Shown here: one piece after another, positions 56,714-63,865 of the stretch
Position numbering within the stretch: the stretch's first letter is position 1
Layout of the letters: each line of letters starts with the position of its first letter
Source: Nocardia thailandica NBRC 100428
GTDB taxonomy: Bacteria > Actinomycetota > Actinomycetes > Mycobacteriales > Mycobacteriaceae
Length of the DNA: 64,000 nt
Assembly (NCBI RefSeq): GCF_000308795.1
Contig: NZ_BAGK01000167.1
Coordinates: forward strand, 1-64,000
Reading direction: 5' to 3'
Position numbers and translations under genes: made by a program
The notes under the pieces: model-generated
The model's input: only the letters and a program-made list of their open reading frames with translations
What the model was told of the DNA's origin: nothing
The model's database searches: none

Positions 56714-56742
56714 TTGCGTTCTATTCCAATGCACCGTAATGT
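56714..56742 (+). promoter_or_regulatory. Rightward promoter with CCAATGCA operator
   Basis: -35 TTGCGT (56714-56719), 17-bp spacer with TTCCAATGCACCG, -10 TAATGT (56737-56742); a further CCAAT half-site is at 56705. It reads into the gene at 56796. Confidence 0.75.
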
Positions 56743-56795
56743 CGTCGTCAGCGGAACACGCCGCACCAGCCCCCACCGACACGGAAGGCCCCGAG

Positions 56796-57200
56796 ATGAT
56801 CACCACCACCTACCGCCGCACCCGCGCCGCCCGCCTGGCTGCGGCCCGCATCATCGGCAAGCGCCTCGCCGGTGCCCAGGCCGTCCGCCTGGTCCGCGCC
56901 CTGCGCTCCCTCAACGGTGTGTGGGTGTCCGGCCAGATCGAGCGAGGCGAGATCATCACCGTGTCGCAGGCCATGACCGCCCTCGGCGCCGACGCCGAGC
57001 TGGTGCGCCGCTTCGCCTCCCACGCGGGCAAGCGGATCAAGGCCGCCTGGATCGCCCACCACGGCGCGCACGAGCCGATGCGGATCTGGAAGTTCGTGCA
57101 CGACCGCCCCCGCCAGGTCGCCGCCTACAAGCCCGCCGACCCCGCCATCCGCGACGGCCTCGCCGCCTACGACCGCACCGCCCACCTCGTCGCCGCCTGA
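56796..57200 (+). CDS. Basic hypothetical protein, first rightward gene
   Basis: 134 aa from ATG 56796 (GGAAGG upstream). Strongly basic, helical (YRRTRAARLAAARIIGKRL), then WVSGQIERGEIITVSQAMTA and AYKPADPAIRDGLAAY. A nucleic-acid-binding role is plausible but unproven. Expressed from promoter site 5. Confidence 0.62.
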   Translation: MITTTYRRTRAARLAAARIIGKRLAGAQAVRLVRALRSLNGVWVSGQIERGEIITVSQAMTALGADAELVRRFASHAGKRIKAAWIAHHGAHEPMRIWKFVHDRPRQVAAYKPADPAIRDGLAAYDRTAHLVAA

Positions 57201-57211
57201 CACCCCCACCC

Positions 57212-57235
57212 GGCCGGGGCACACCCGCCCCGGCC
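57212..57235 (+). other. GC-rich hairpin after the first rightward gene
   Basis: GGCCGGGGC (57212-57220) with GCCCCGGCC (57227-57235), 6-nt loop, 11 bases after the stop. No U-tract. Confidence 0.55.
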
Positions 57236-57254
57236 CCAACCCGAAAGGCACATC

Positions 57255-57527
57255 ATGAGCACCGAATTCGCGCCCGAACTGCTCACCTGGACCGCTCGGC
57301 CGATCCCCGGCGCCCCGGACCGGGAGGTCATGTTCACCGACCTGTCCTGCGCCGACGGCACCCTCCACGGCGTCGTTTTCCACCTCAACGGCGAGACCTG
57401 GGCGACCGTGATCGGGGTCGACGAGAACGGCACCGAGACCAACAGGGCGCTCGCCCACGGCCCGTTCACGCGAGACGACGCGAAGGACTGGGTCCGCGAC
57501 ACGCTCCTGCTGCTCACCGCCCCCTGA
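57255..57527 (+). CDS. Hypothetical protein
   Basis: 90 aa: PDREVMFTDLSCADGTLHGV, beta-rich WATVIGVDENGTETN, helical FTRDDAKDWVRDTLLLL. ATG with GAAAGG upstream. Function unknown. Confidence 0.6.
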   Translation: MSTEFAPELLTWTARPIPGAPDREVMFTDLSCADGTLHGVVFHLNGETWATVIGVDENGTETNRALAHGPFTRDDAKDWVRDTLLLLTAP

Positions 57528-57529
57528 CC

Positions 57530-57599
57530 GGTTGGCGGGGTCGACGCACAACGGCGTGCGGAAGGGACCAACGACGCTCCCCCACAGACCCCGCCAACC
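57530..57599 (+). other. 13-bp perfect inverted repeat in the rightward operon
   Basis: GGTTGGCGGGGTC (57530-57542) and GACCCCGCCAACC (57587-57599) with a 44-nt loop, filling the gap between two genes. A long stable stem near the 3' end of a gene could protect mRNA or reduce read-through. Confidence 0.65.
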
Positions 57600-57626
57600 C
57601 TCCACCGACCGACCGGAAGGACCGAC

Positions 57627-57851
57627 ATGAAACGCATCCGCATCGAAACCGGGTCCGACGTACGCCGCTGGGACACCTACGAACTCGACGTGCCCGACGA
57701 CTTCGACGGCGACACCGACGCCGGACAGCAGTACCTGCGCGACCGGCTCGGCGCCAACAGCGGCATCACCCTGGTCGACACGAGCTACGAGAACGAGTAC
57801 GAGAAGTACCCGCCGGAGAAGGCGGACATCAACACCTGGACGGTGATCTGA
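57627..57851 (+). CDS. Hypothetical protein
   Basis: 74 aa acidic: KRIRIETGSDVRRWDTYELD, DTDAGQQYLRDRLGANSG, TLVDTSYENEYEKY. Good GGAAGGA site. Function unknown. Confidence 0.6.
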   Translation: MKRIRIETGSDVRRWDTYELDVPDDFDGDTDAGQQYLRDRLGANSGITLVDTSYENEYEKYPPEKADINTWTVI

Positions 57852-58037
57852 ATGCCTCGCATCTACCGCGTCGTCGGTGTCGACAAGGACGACGTCGTCC
57901 AGTTCGAGTGGGAGATGGCGACAGCGAGAAGCGCCCGGAAGGCGGCCGCAAGAGCGAATCGGCGCGCCGCCAAGCTCGACTCCCCGCACACCTGGCGCGC
58001 CGAGTACGCCGACATCGAGTGGAAGGCACTCCCGTGA
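57852..58037 (+). CDS. Small basic hypothetical protein
   Basis: 61 aa directly following the previous stop: RIYRVVGVDKDDVVQFEWEM, basic helix ARKAAARANRRAAK. GTGA overlap with the next gene. Function unknown. Confidence 0.55.
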   Translation: MPRIYRVVGVDKDDVVQFEWEMATARSARKAAARANRRAAKLDSPHTWRAEYADIEWKALP

Positions 58038-58516
58038 TCCTCGCACCCGCCGCCATCCCCGCCCTCGCCGCTGTCGAGATCGAGTACGGCAACGCCGACC
58101 TCGACGACCAGCCCGTCGCCGACCTGCAGCACACCCTCCACACCGCCTGGCTCGAGTACCGCCACCGCGCCACCTCCAACCTCGACACCGAGGACCAGGC
58201 GTGGACCATCGGCCGCGTCGACGCCGCCCTCGCCCGCCACCGCGTCATCCGCGCCGAGATCATCGACGCCTACCAGGTCCTCCACACGGATCTCGACGCG
58301 CACACCCCGGTCAGGATCGCCGACCTGCGTGCCGTCGTGCTCGACGCCACCTACTCGCGGCGCCGCCTGTTCGATCAGGCCATCGAGGCGCTCGGCCGGG
58401 AGGAGGGCGTGCATGTGCGGACCGAGGCCGACAGGAAGCGGCTGACCCGCTCCGACCATGACGCCGCGGTGACGCTCGCCGGCACCCCGCGCCACCACCT
58501 GCTCATCGAAGCGTGA
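58034..58516 (+). CDS. Hypothetical helical protein
   Basis: 160 aa from GTG 58034 overlapping the previous stop. Helical, DQPVADLQHTLHTAWLEYRH, RVDAALARHRVIRAEIIDAY, then basic C-terminus. Function unknown. Confidence 0.6.
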   Translation: MILAPAAIPALAAVEIEYGNADLDDQPVADLQHTLHTAWLEYRHRATSNLDTEDQAWTIGRVDAALARHRVIRAEIIDAYQVLHTDLDAHTPVRIADLRAVVLDATYSRRRLFDQAIEALGREEGVHVRTEADRKRLTRSDHDAAVTLAGTPRHHLLIEA

Positions 58517-58529
58517 AAGGGACTCCCAT

Positions 58530-58940
58530 GACTGACATTCCCAGCTGGATCGAGGTGGGCGCGCCGGTGGCGTTCGTGGTCGCTGGCAGCTACGCCGCGT
58601 CCGTGGCGTTCGGCACCATCACCAAGATCGGCAAGAGGGACATCATGGCCGAGGTCGACGGCCGCGTCGAGCGCTTCAACGTCTCCCGGCGCACCGACTA
58701 CGACGGCGTCGCCTGGCTGTCACGCAGCAGCGGCGGCCGCTGGTCCACCTTCCACGAGCTGGGCCCGGCCGACTCGCCGCGCGCAGCTCACATGGCCGCG
58801 AAAGCCGGCAGGAGGCGGCCACCTACCGCATGGTCGCCACGTTCGAGAGCTTCCGCAACAGCAGCGAGGTCGCCGAGGCGAAGGTGCTGCGCGCGGCCGT
58901 CGACGAGTGGCTCGCCCTCCACGAGCGGCAGGAGAGCTGA
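58530..58940 (+). pseudogene. Hypothetical gene with an apparent -1 frameshift
   Basis: From ATG 58530 (AAAGGGA upstream) the frame codes for IPSWIEVGAPVAFVVAGSYA and IGKRDIMAEVDGRVERF up to about 58790, then becomes Arg/Ser-rich and unlike a protein. The -1 frame from near 58795 reads RQEAATYRMVATFESF and AKVLRAAVDEWLALHERQES and stops at 58940, a sensible C-terminus for the same protein. Either a real inactivating deletion, a programmed shift or a sequence error. No standard slippery heptamer seen. Confidence 0.55.
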
Positions 58941-58941
58941 C

Positions 58942-59145
58942 GTCAACTCCCCCAACATCACCTCGACCTGCCGTGTGTGCGCTCAGCTCGTGTTCTGGAT
59001 CGAGTGTCCGACCGGCGGCTGGTGGGCGCACGACGAGCACCCCGACGACGACCACGACGCGGTCGCGCCGTTCGAGCCGAAGCAGCGCATGGACGACTCC
59101 GGCTGGCTGCACACCGTTCACCCGGGAACCGGCCGTGACCGCTGA
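58942..59145 (+). CDS. Small Cys/His protein with uncertain start
   Basis: CRVCAQLVFWIECPTGGWWA and HDEHPDDDHDAVAPFEP then DSGWLHT: a pattern typical of small actinophage metal-binding proteins. No ATG, GTG or TTG lies before the CRVC motif; the first candidate is GTG 58975, which would remove the first Cys. The true start may depend on the frameshift just upstream. Confidence 0.45.
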   Translation, partial: VNSPNITSTCRVCAQLVFWIECPTGGWWAHDEHPDDDHDAVAPFEPKQRMDDSGWLHTVHPGTGRDR

Positions 59146-59293
59146 CGACCAGCCCACCGAGCGCCCGGACCTGGCGGCGTGGCGGAAGCGGGCCGAGCTT
59201 CGCCGTTCCAGCGCCGCCCAGCCGATCCCGTCCGGCAAGACCTACCAGCGCAAACCGAAACATCCCCAAGAACAGGACAAACGAGATGGATAG
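59135..59293 (+). CDS. 52-aa basic peptide
   Basis: VTADDQPTERPDLAAWRKRA, ELRRSSAAQPIPSGKTYQRK. GTG start overlapping the previous gene by 11 bp and the next by 8. Function unknown. Confidence 0.5.
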   Translation: MTADDQPTERPDLAAWRKRAELRRSSAAQPIPSGKTYQRKPKHPQEQDKRDG

Positions 59294-59720
59294 CGCCGAA
59301 CCTCAGCCGCTGATCCCTGCCCCGGATGCCCCGCACGCCTACGTGGCCGTCAGGCGCATGCACAGCGTCAACGCCGACCGGCCCGAGTGGGAGTACCCCG
59401 CTTACGTGGTTCCCGAGTGGGACCGCGAACGCATCGACGAACTCCGGCATTTCGGCTTCGCCCTCCTGCCGATCGGCCCGGACGGGGACACCGGCACCCG
59501 TGCCGTCACCGAGCCGCGCAAGATCACCGACTTCGGCGAGTTCACGCACCTGCCCATCGGGACCGTCGTCGCGGGCACTGACACCGGCACCGTCTTCGAG
59601 CGCGTCGACTGCGGATGGATGCGGATGGGGCACAACATCCCCTGCTACCACTACGAGGTCTTCGAGCACGACAAGGCCGCTGTCGTCCTGCGCATGGGGT
59701 CGGTGTCCGATGGCGCGTGA
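59286..59720 (+). CDS. Hypothetical protein
   Basis: 144 aa: HAYVAVRRMHSVNADRPEWE, ERIDELRHFGFALLPIG, FTHLPIGTVVAGTDTGTVFE. Beta-rich C-terminus with a conserved-looking CGWMRMGHN. Function unknown. Confidence 0.6.
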   Translation: MDSAEPQPLIPAPDAPHAYVAVRRMHSVNADRPEWEYPAYVVPEWDRERIDELRHFGFALLPIGPDGDTGTRAVTEPRKITDFGEFTHLPIGTVVAGTDTGTVFERVDCGWMRMGHNIPCYHYEVFEHDKAAVVLRMGSVSDGA

Positions 59721-59886
59721 CCGCGACACCCCGATCAGCCCGAATGCGTGTGGGTTGTGTGATGTCGACCGCGAGGAGCACCTCAACCTCTGGCACCCGG
59801 ATGGGCCGGGCAGCGGCTGGCATCAGTGGATCGAACCGACCGACGCGCAACGCAAGCAACGACTCCTCGCTAGGAGAGCAGCATGA
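59710..59886 (+). CDS. Small Cys/His protein
   Basis: 58 aa. CGLCDVDREEHLNLWHP then GWHQWIEP, a C-x2-C...H...H arrangement typical of tiny Zn-binding actinophage proteins. Overlaps the previous gene by 11 bp. Confidence 0.58.
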   Translation: MARDRDTPISPNACGLCDVDREEHLNLWHPDGPGSGWHQWIEPTDAQRKQRLLARRAA

Positions 59887-60257
59887 ACAGCGACGACCTG
59901 GCCAAGCTTCTCGACCCCGAGGCGTGGGCATTCGGTTGGTCGACCCTCGGCGAGGCGATCGAGATCCAGACCAGGCGCGAGCGGAGCCAGGTGTACGCCG
60001 AGCGCCTCATCGCCTCCGGATACACGGTGGTGAAACGTCCCACATGCGGGCCGCCCGAGGAGAAGACGAGCGGTGTCGTCGAGCCGCTCGTGCTGGAGGA
60101 CCTGCGTCGCATGGTTGCCGCCACGCAGGACTGGTCGCCGGTCACGATCGTTCAGGTCGCACGGCTGGGCAGCACCCTCAATCCCAAGCGCGGCGCGTCC
60201 GTGCTGACCGCGGTACGGGGCAGCCTCGCCGCGCATCGAAAGCGAGACCTCAAATGA
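59883..60257 (+). CDS. Hypothetical protein
   Basis: 124 aa: DDLAKLLDPEAWAFGWSTLG, RSQVYAERLIASGYTVVKRP, C-terminal basic helix (SLAAHRKRDLK). Possibly nucleic-acid-binding. Function unknown. Confidence 0.58.
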   Translation: MNSDDLAKLLDPEAWAFGWSTLGEAIEIQTRRERSQVYAERLIASGYTVVKRPTCGPPEEKTSGVVEPLVLEDLRRMVAATQDWSPVTIVQVARLGSTLNPKRGASVLTAVRGSLAAHRKRDLK

Positions 60258-60814
60258 TGAAACCGCTGCTGTACCTCGACGTCGACGGCCCGCTGAACCC
60301 GTTCGGCGCGAAGCCGGAGAAGCGTCCGGCCGGGTACGAAACCCACCGGCTGATGCCCGCTGAGTGGCTGGCCCGGCATCCGAACACCCCGCCCGAGCGG
60401 GTCACCCCGCTGCGTGTGTGGCTGAACACCGAGCACGGGCCGCGGCTGCTCGCCCTGGCCGGCGTGTTCGAGCTGGTGTGGGCGACCACCTGGGAGCACG
60501 AGGCCAACGCGATGATCGGTCCGCTGATCGGGTTGCCGGAGCTGCCGGTCGTCGAGTGGGACGATCGGCCGCGGCTGAACGTTTCGGGCACGTACTGGAA
60601 GACGCCCCAGCTGATCGACCATGCGGCGGGGCGGCCGTTCGCGTGGGTCGACGACTGCATCACCCGCCGCGACCGCGAGTACGTGGACTGCTACCACGAC
60701 GGGCCCGCGCTCCTGCGCTACGTCGACCCGGCGAAGGGGCTGCTCGACGACGACTTCACGACACTCGAGGCGTGGGGCACGTGTCAGTCCGGCGTGGCAG
60801 GATCGGCCGCATGA
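60254..60814 (+). CDS. HAD-like phosphatase related to Swiss Army Knife RNA-repair proteins
   Basis: 186 aa from ATG 60254 (overlaps the previous stop; a second ATG follows). HAD motif I LYLDVDGPLNPF, motif II LVWATTWEHEAN, and FAWVDDCITRRD near the end, matching the HAD_SAK family pattern. Likely removes phosphates from nucleic-acid ends. Lies in the rightward arm, separate from the main RNA-repair genes. Confidence 0.75.
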   Translation: MMKPLLYLDVDGPLNPFGAKPEKRPAGYETHRLMPAEWLARHPNTPPERVTPLRVWLNTEHGPRLLALAGVFELVWATTWEHEANAMIGPLIGLPELPVVEWDDRPRLNVSGTYWKTPQLIDHAAGRPFAWVDDCITRRDREYVDCYHDGPALLRYVDPAKGLLDDDFTTLEAWGTCQSGVAGSAA

Positions 60815-61380
60815 CCACCGACCCGCTCGACCAGCCGATCTACACGCGCCGAGACCTGATGCGGATCGGCCACGCCCTCCTGCATGTCCCCCACACCGGG
60901 GAGATCGAGTTCACTGAGGGCCGCCCGCCCGCCGAGCCGACCCCCGACGTGCTGGTGTCGATGCTCGACCAGCTCGCCGGGATCCTGCGGGGGAAGATGG
61001 CCGCGCCGACCGAGGTCGAGAAGGCCGTGTGGGCGGCGTGGGGCGAGGTCGACGACAACGACCCGGCGCCGGTGAAACGGATCGCGGCGGCGCTCGGCAT
61101 GACCCCGGCCGACGTGGCGTTCATCGTCTACCCGGCTGACGAGTTTGGGCCGTGGGACGACAGCCAGGAACCCGACCTCGAGGACGCTCATTTCGTGCCC
61201 GCCGCCGAGCAGGAAGACGACGCGCACGAGGACGACGAGCCGTGGACGTGCGATGTGTGCGACGAGCCCGCCGAGGTGATCGTGGTCCAGCCGAGCGAGG
61301 ACGGCGGTCACCCGCATCCGCTGTGTGCCGAGCATGTCGAGCAGCTCGGCCGCGATCTCAAAGCCGACCGCGGCGACTAG
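60811..61380 (+). CDS. Hypothetical protein with Zn site
   Basis: 189 aa. Helical VLVSMLDQLAGILRGKMAAP and an HTH-like VKRIAAALGMTPADVAFI, acidic linker, then CDVCDEPAEVIVV and HPLCAEHVEQL. Could be a DNA-binding regulator. ATG overlaps the previous stop (ATGA). Confidence 0.6.
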   Translation: MTTDPLDQPIYTRRDLMRIGHALLHVPHTGEIEFTEGRPPAEPTPDVLVSMLDQLAGILRGKMAAPTEVEKAVWAAWGEVDDNDPAPVKRIAAALGMTPADVAFIVYPADEFGPWDDSQEPDLEDAHFVPAAEQEDDAHEDDEPWTCDVCDEPAEVIVVQPSEDGGHPHPLCAEHVEQLGRDLKADRGD

Positions 61381-61390
61381 GGTGGCCCCG

Positions 61391-61567
61391 GTGAGTTTCC
61401 AGGTTGGTGACAAGGTCCGGCTAGGTGAGACGGTGTCCACCGTCTACGAGGTGGTCGAGTTCGACGACGACCCGGCGATCGTGAAGGTCGTGCGGGCGGA
61501 TGCCGGCGAGCATCCGGGGGTGTATCCGCACTGGTGGCGGGCAGATCTGCTGCGGCCGGTGGAGTGA
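61391..61567 (+). CDS. Small SH3-like protein
   Basis: 58 aa from GTG 61391: FQVGDKVRLGETVSTVYEVV, DDDPAIVKVVRAD, WWRADLLRPV. Beta-barrel pattern. Weak ribosome site; start not certain. Function unknown. Confidence 0.52.
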   Translation: MSFQVGDKVRLGETVSTVYEVVEFDDDPAIVKVVRADAGEHPGVYPHWWRADLLRPVE

Positions 61568-61603
61568 CGGCGATTGGGGCAGTGAGGTTTTCACACCAAC
61601 CCC

Positions 61604-61632
61604 TAGACAGGTCGTAAATTACGACCTATAGT
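61604..61632 (+). promoter_or_regulatory. Promoter whose spacer is a 17-bp palindrome (copy 1)
   Basis: -35 TAGACA (61604-61609), spacer GGTCGTAAATTACGACC (61610-61626, 8-bp arms and central A), -10 TATAGT (61627-61632). A regulator bound to the dyad would exclude RNA polymerase. The second copy at 63.78 kb has the exact reverse complement of the dyad. The leader (61646-61668) forms AGGGC-A-GGC hairpin. Confidence 0.85.
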
Positions 61633-61689
61633 TAGTGATGTCAGCAGGGCAGGCAAACGGCCAGCCCTCACCCCCAGAGGGAGCATCCG

Positions 61690-62310
61690 ATGACCACCAC
61701 CACCGCCGGCACCTGGAACAACCGCGTCGACAGCTACGCCGTGTCCGTCGGCCAGACCATCATCGAAAGCCTCGGCGAGTTCGCCAACGAATACGACATC
61801 GACGCCATCGAAGGCGAGTACCGCGCCGCGATCGACGCCGCGCTGCCCGAGGGTCTGCAGCTGGTCGGCGACGAGTTCATCGCCGAGCTCGACGCCGACT
61901 ACAGCGGCTACCCGGCCAGCGACGACGGCCGCCTCGACATCAAGGCCATCGTCGACGAGATCGATTTCTGGGCCATCGCCGAAAAGCACGAGGCCCCCTC
62001 CGTCTGGATCTACGAGGACAACTCCGGCGCCGTCTACATGGAGCGCGGAGGCGATGCCTGGGCGATCGGGCCGGTCACCGGCGACCTCGAGGGTCAGGCC
62101 ACCGAGCACGCCAAGGCGTGGAACGCGCGCGACTGGGAGCCCAGCGAGGACGATGGCCAGACCCGCATCGCCGTCGCGCAGCTCGCCGACCTCGTCCACA
62201 TCGCCACCTGGAACATCAACACCGGCCTCGACGTCGAGCGCGACGCCTACAGCGACCCCGTCGCGGGCGCCGGCGGCCGGGCGTTCCTCGGCGTCGACTC
62301 CGGCAACTGA
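61690..62310 (+). CDS. Hypothetical protein under the palindromic promoter
   Basis: 206 aa acidic protein: QTIIESLGEFANEYDIDAIE, LVGDEFIAELDADYSGYPAS, AVDEIDFWAIAEKHE-like segment, then VHIATWNINTGLDVERDAY. Preceded by a structured 57-nt leader and AGAGGGAGC. Function unknown; expressed under dedicated control. Confidence 0.65.
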   Translation: MTTTTAGTWNNRVDSYAVSVGQTIIESLGEFANEYDIDAIEGEYRAAIDAALPEGLQLVGDEFIAELDADYSGYPASDDGRLDIKAIVDEIDFWAIAEKHEAPSVWIYEDNSGAVYMERGGDAWAIGPVTGDLEGQATEHAKAWNARDWEPSEDDGQTRIAVAQLADLVHIATWNINTGLDVERDAYSDPVAGAGGRAFLGVDSGN

Positions 62311-62316
62311 CCCCAC

Positions 62317-62350
62317 ATGGCCGCTCGCCCTCCCCCGGGTGAGCGGCCAT
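62317..62350 (+). terminator. Terminator-like hairpin
   Basis: ATGGCCGCTC (62317-62326) and GAGCGGCCAT (62341-62350), with further CG pairing inside the loop, directly after the stop at 62310. No U-tract, so probably a weak terminator or mRNA end. Confidence 0.6.
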
Positions 62351-62370
62351 TCCCACCTTAGGAGCGCCTC

Positions 62371-62802
62371 ATGCCCACCAACCCCGCCGAGACGTCGGAA
62401 CTCGACCTAGAGGGCAACCCGATCGGACCGATGACCGCGGCCGAGTTCAAGGTCGTGCGTGAGTACCTCGGCCTGACCACGAGGTGGCTGTCCGAACAGT
62501 TCAACGTCGACGAACGCAGCGTGCAGCGCTGGGAGGGCGGGCAGCGCGTCATCCCCGAAGCTGTCCGCGAAGCCATGGAAGCCCTGGAGGCGCACGCCGG
62601 TGAGATGGTCGGACGTCTCGTCGCCGTGCTCAACGACATGGCCGAGCCCGCGGTGCTCACCTACCGCACCGATCGCGAATTCCACCAGCACTTCCCCGAG
62701 GAGACCCGTCCGGCCGCGTGGCATCGGGCTGTGGTCGCCCGCGCGGTCCAGGAAGTGCCGGGCGTGTCGATCGACTACTGGAGCAGTGATGCAGCAGGCT
62801 GA
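62371..62802 (+). CDS. HTH protein (DUF1870-like)
   Basis: 143 aa. HTH near 20-60: TAAEFKVVREYLGLTTRWLS, FNVDERSVQRWEGGQRVIPE. C-terminal part has EFHQHFPEETRPAAWHRAVV. A plasmid/phage-type regulator; it may recognise the palindromic promoters on either side. Overlaps the next gene by 14 bp. Confidence 0.7.
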   Translation: MPTNPAETSELDLEGNPIGPMTAAEFKVVREYLGLTTRWLSEQFNVDERSVQRWEGGQRVIPEAVREAMEALEAHAGEMVGRLVAVLNDMAEPAVLTYRTDREFHQHFPEETRPAAWHRAVVARAVQEVPGVSIDYWSSDAAG

Positions 62803-63733
62803 CAGTTTGGTGCCAGGCCAGCAGGTCAGCCTTGGCGAGGCGCTGAAACGAGCACCCGCAGCGCGTACATCGGCGGGACGCATCCGCGCGACCGCCCTGC
62901 CGAAGCTGCGCGACCAGACCCGCCAGTTCACCGCGGCGCCGTCCTACGACGAGAGCTCGGTCAGCGCCGAACCGTTGCTGCCTCAGATCACGCGTCACCT
63001 GGAAATCTCCGAGTTGTACTGGGTTTCGGTCGACATGGCCGCACTGGCAGTGTCGGCCGGTGCGGCACTGGATCTCGACGAGATCGACTTCGACGTCTGT
63101 CTCGCGCCGTCGCGCACCGGCCTGCTGCTGTTCGACGGCGGCGTCGGTGCGGTCACCTACGGAGACATCGACTGCCCTGTCGATGCCGTGTCTTGGGGGC
63201 CGATGGCCGGTGGCCGTGGTCTGCTGTTGTGCTTCTACGTCGCCCGCTGGCGGATCCGCGACGGGCTGAGCGCGGCTGACATCCAGCTCGACGACACGTC
63301 CACCCCGCCGTTGATCCCGATCAGCACCACCGAAGACGTCGGCGCTACCGGTAGCGCCGACCGTCCCGCTGACACAGTGCGGCGCGCGTTGATCGCGACC
63401 TGGCATCTGATGCAGCAGCCCACCGTGGCATGGACCGGCCGGGCCGAACCGGACAAGAAGACCGCTCGCGCCCACGCCCGGCTCGGCAAGGCGGTCGCCG
63501 AGGTCAACATCATCGACCTGCGCCGCCTCTATCAGGCGACCGACCCTGACCACGAGCCGGAGGAGAAACCCGGCCGGTACTCGCACCGATGGGTCGTGAC
63601 CGGACACTGGCGCAACCAGCCCCACGGGCCGGACCGCGCGCAGCGCAAACGCATCTGGATCCCGGACCACGTGAAGGGCCCTGACGGCGCGCCGTTGCTG
63701 GTGCGCGAGCGGGTCAATGTGTGGCGCAGATGA
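62789..63733 (+). CDS. Conserved mobile-element protein with HWR motif
   Basis: 314 aa from ATG 62789 within the end of the HTH gene. N-terminal basic part; central MAGGRGLLLCFYVARWRI; C-terminal SHRWVVTGHWRNQPHGP, RKRIWIPDHVKGPDGAPLLV, a pattern I have seen in actinobacterial plasmid and prophage proteins of unknown role. Paired with an upstream HTH gene. Confidence 0.65.
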   Translation: MQQADSLVPGQQVSLGEALKRAPAARTSAGRIRATALPKLRDQTRQFTAAPSYDESSVSAEPLLPQITRHLEISELYWVSVDMAALAVSAGAALDLDEIDFDVCLAPSRTGLLLFDGGVGAVTYGDIDCPVDAVSWGPMAGGRGLLLCFYVARWRIRDGLSAADIQLDDTSTPPLIPISTTEDVGATGSADRPADTVRRALIATWHLMQQPTVAWTGRAEPDKKTARAHARLGKAVAEVNIIDLRRLYQATDPDHEPEEKPGRYSHRWVVTGHWRNQPHGPDRAQRKRIWIPDHVKGPDGAPLLVRERVNVWRR

Positions 63734-63781
63734 TGGTTTCGGTCTGCGGCGGGGATTGTGTTCCGGGCTTTCCCGAGAGAC

Positions 63782-63810
63782 TTGACCGGTCGTAATTTAC
63801 GACCTATAGT
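63782..63810 (+). promoter_or_regulatory. Promoter whose spacer is a 17-bp palindrome (copy 2)
   Basis: -35 TTGACC (63782-63787), spacer GGTCGTAATTTACGACC (63788-63804), -10 TATAGT (63805-63810). Leader hairpin GGGGC-A-GGC (63823-63844) corresponds to that of copy 1 with an A-T to G-C change in the outer pair. Confidence 0.88.
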
Positions 63811-63865
63811 TGGGTCATCAGCGGGGCAGGCAACGGCCAGCCCCCACCCCCAGAGGGAGACCGAC

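Larger units (their letters stand above)
56474..56795. other. Divergent intergenic region between leftward and rightward arms
   Basis: 322 bp containing two opposite promoters, each with a CCAATGCA operator (56527-56555 leftward, 56714-56742 rightward). About 160 bp between them holds no clear gene. This is the main divergence point of the window and a likely lysis-lysogeny control site. Confidence 0.65.

Noticed and set aside
56543..58034. Long rightward frame covering several small genes
   Set aside because: Pro/Arg/His-rich out-of-frame reading; only its last part from GTG 58034 is a real gene.
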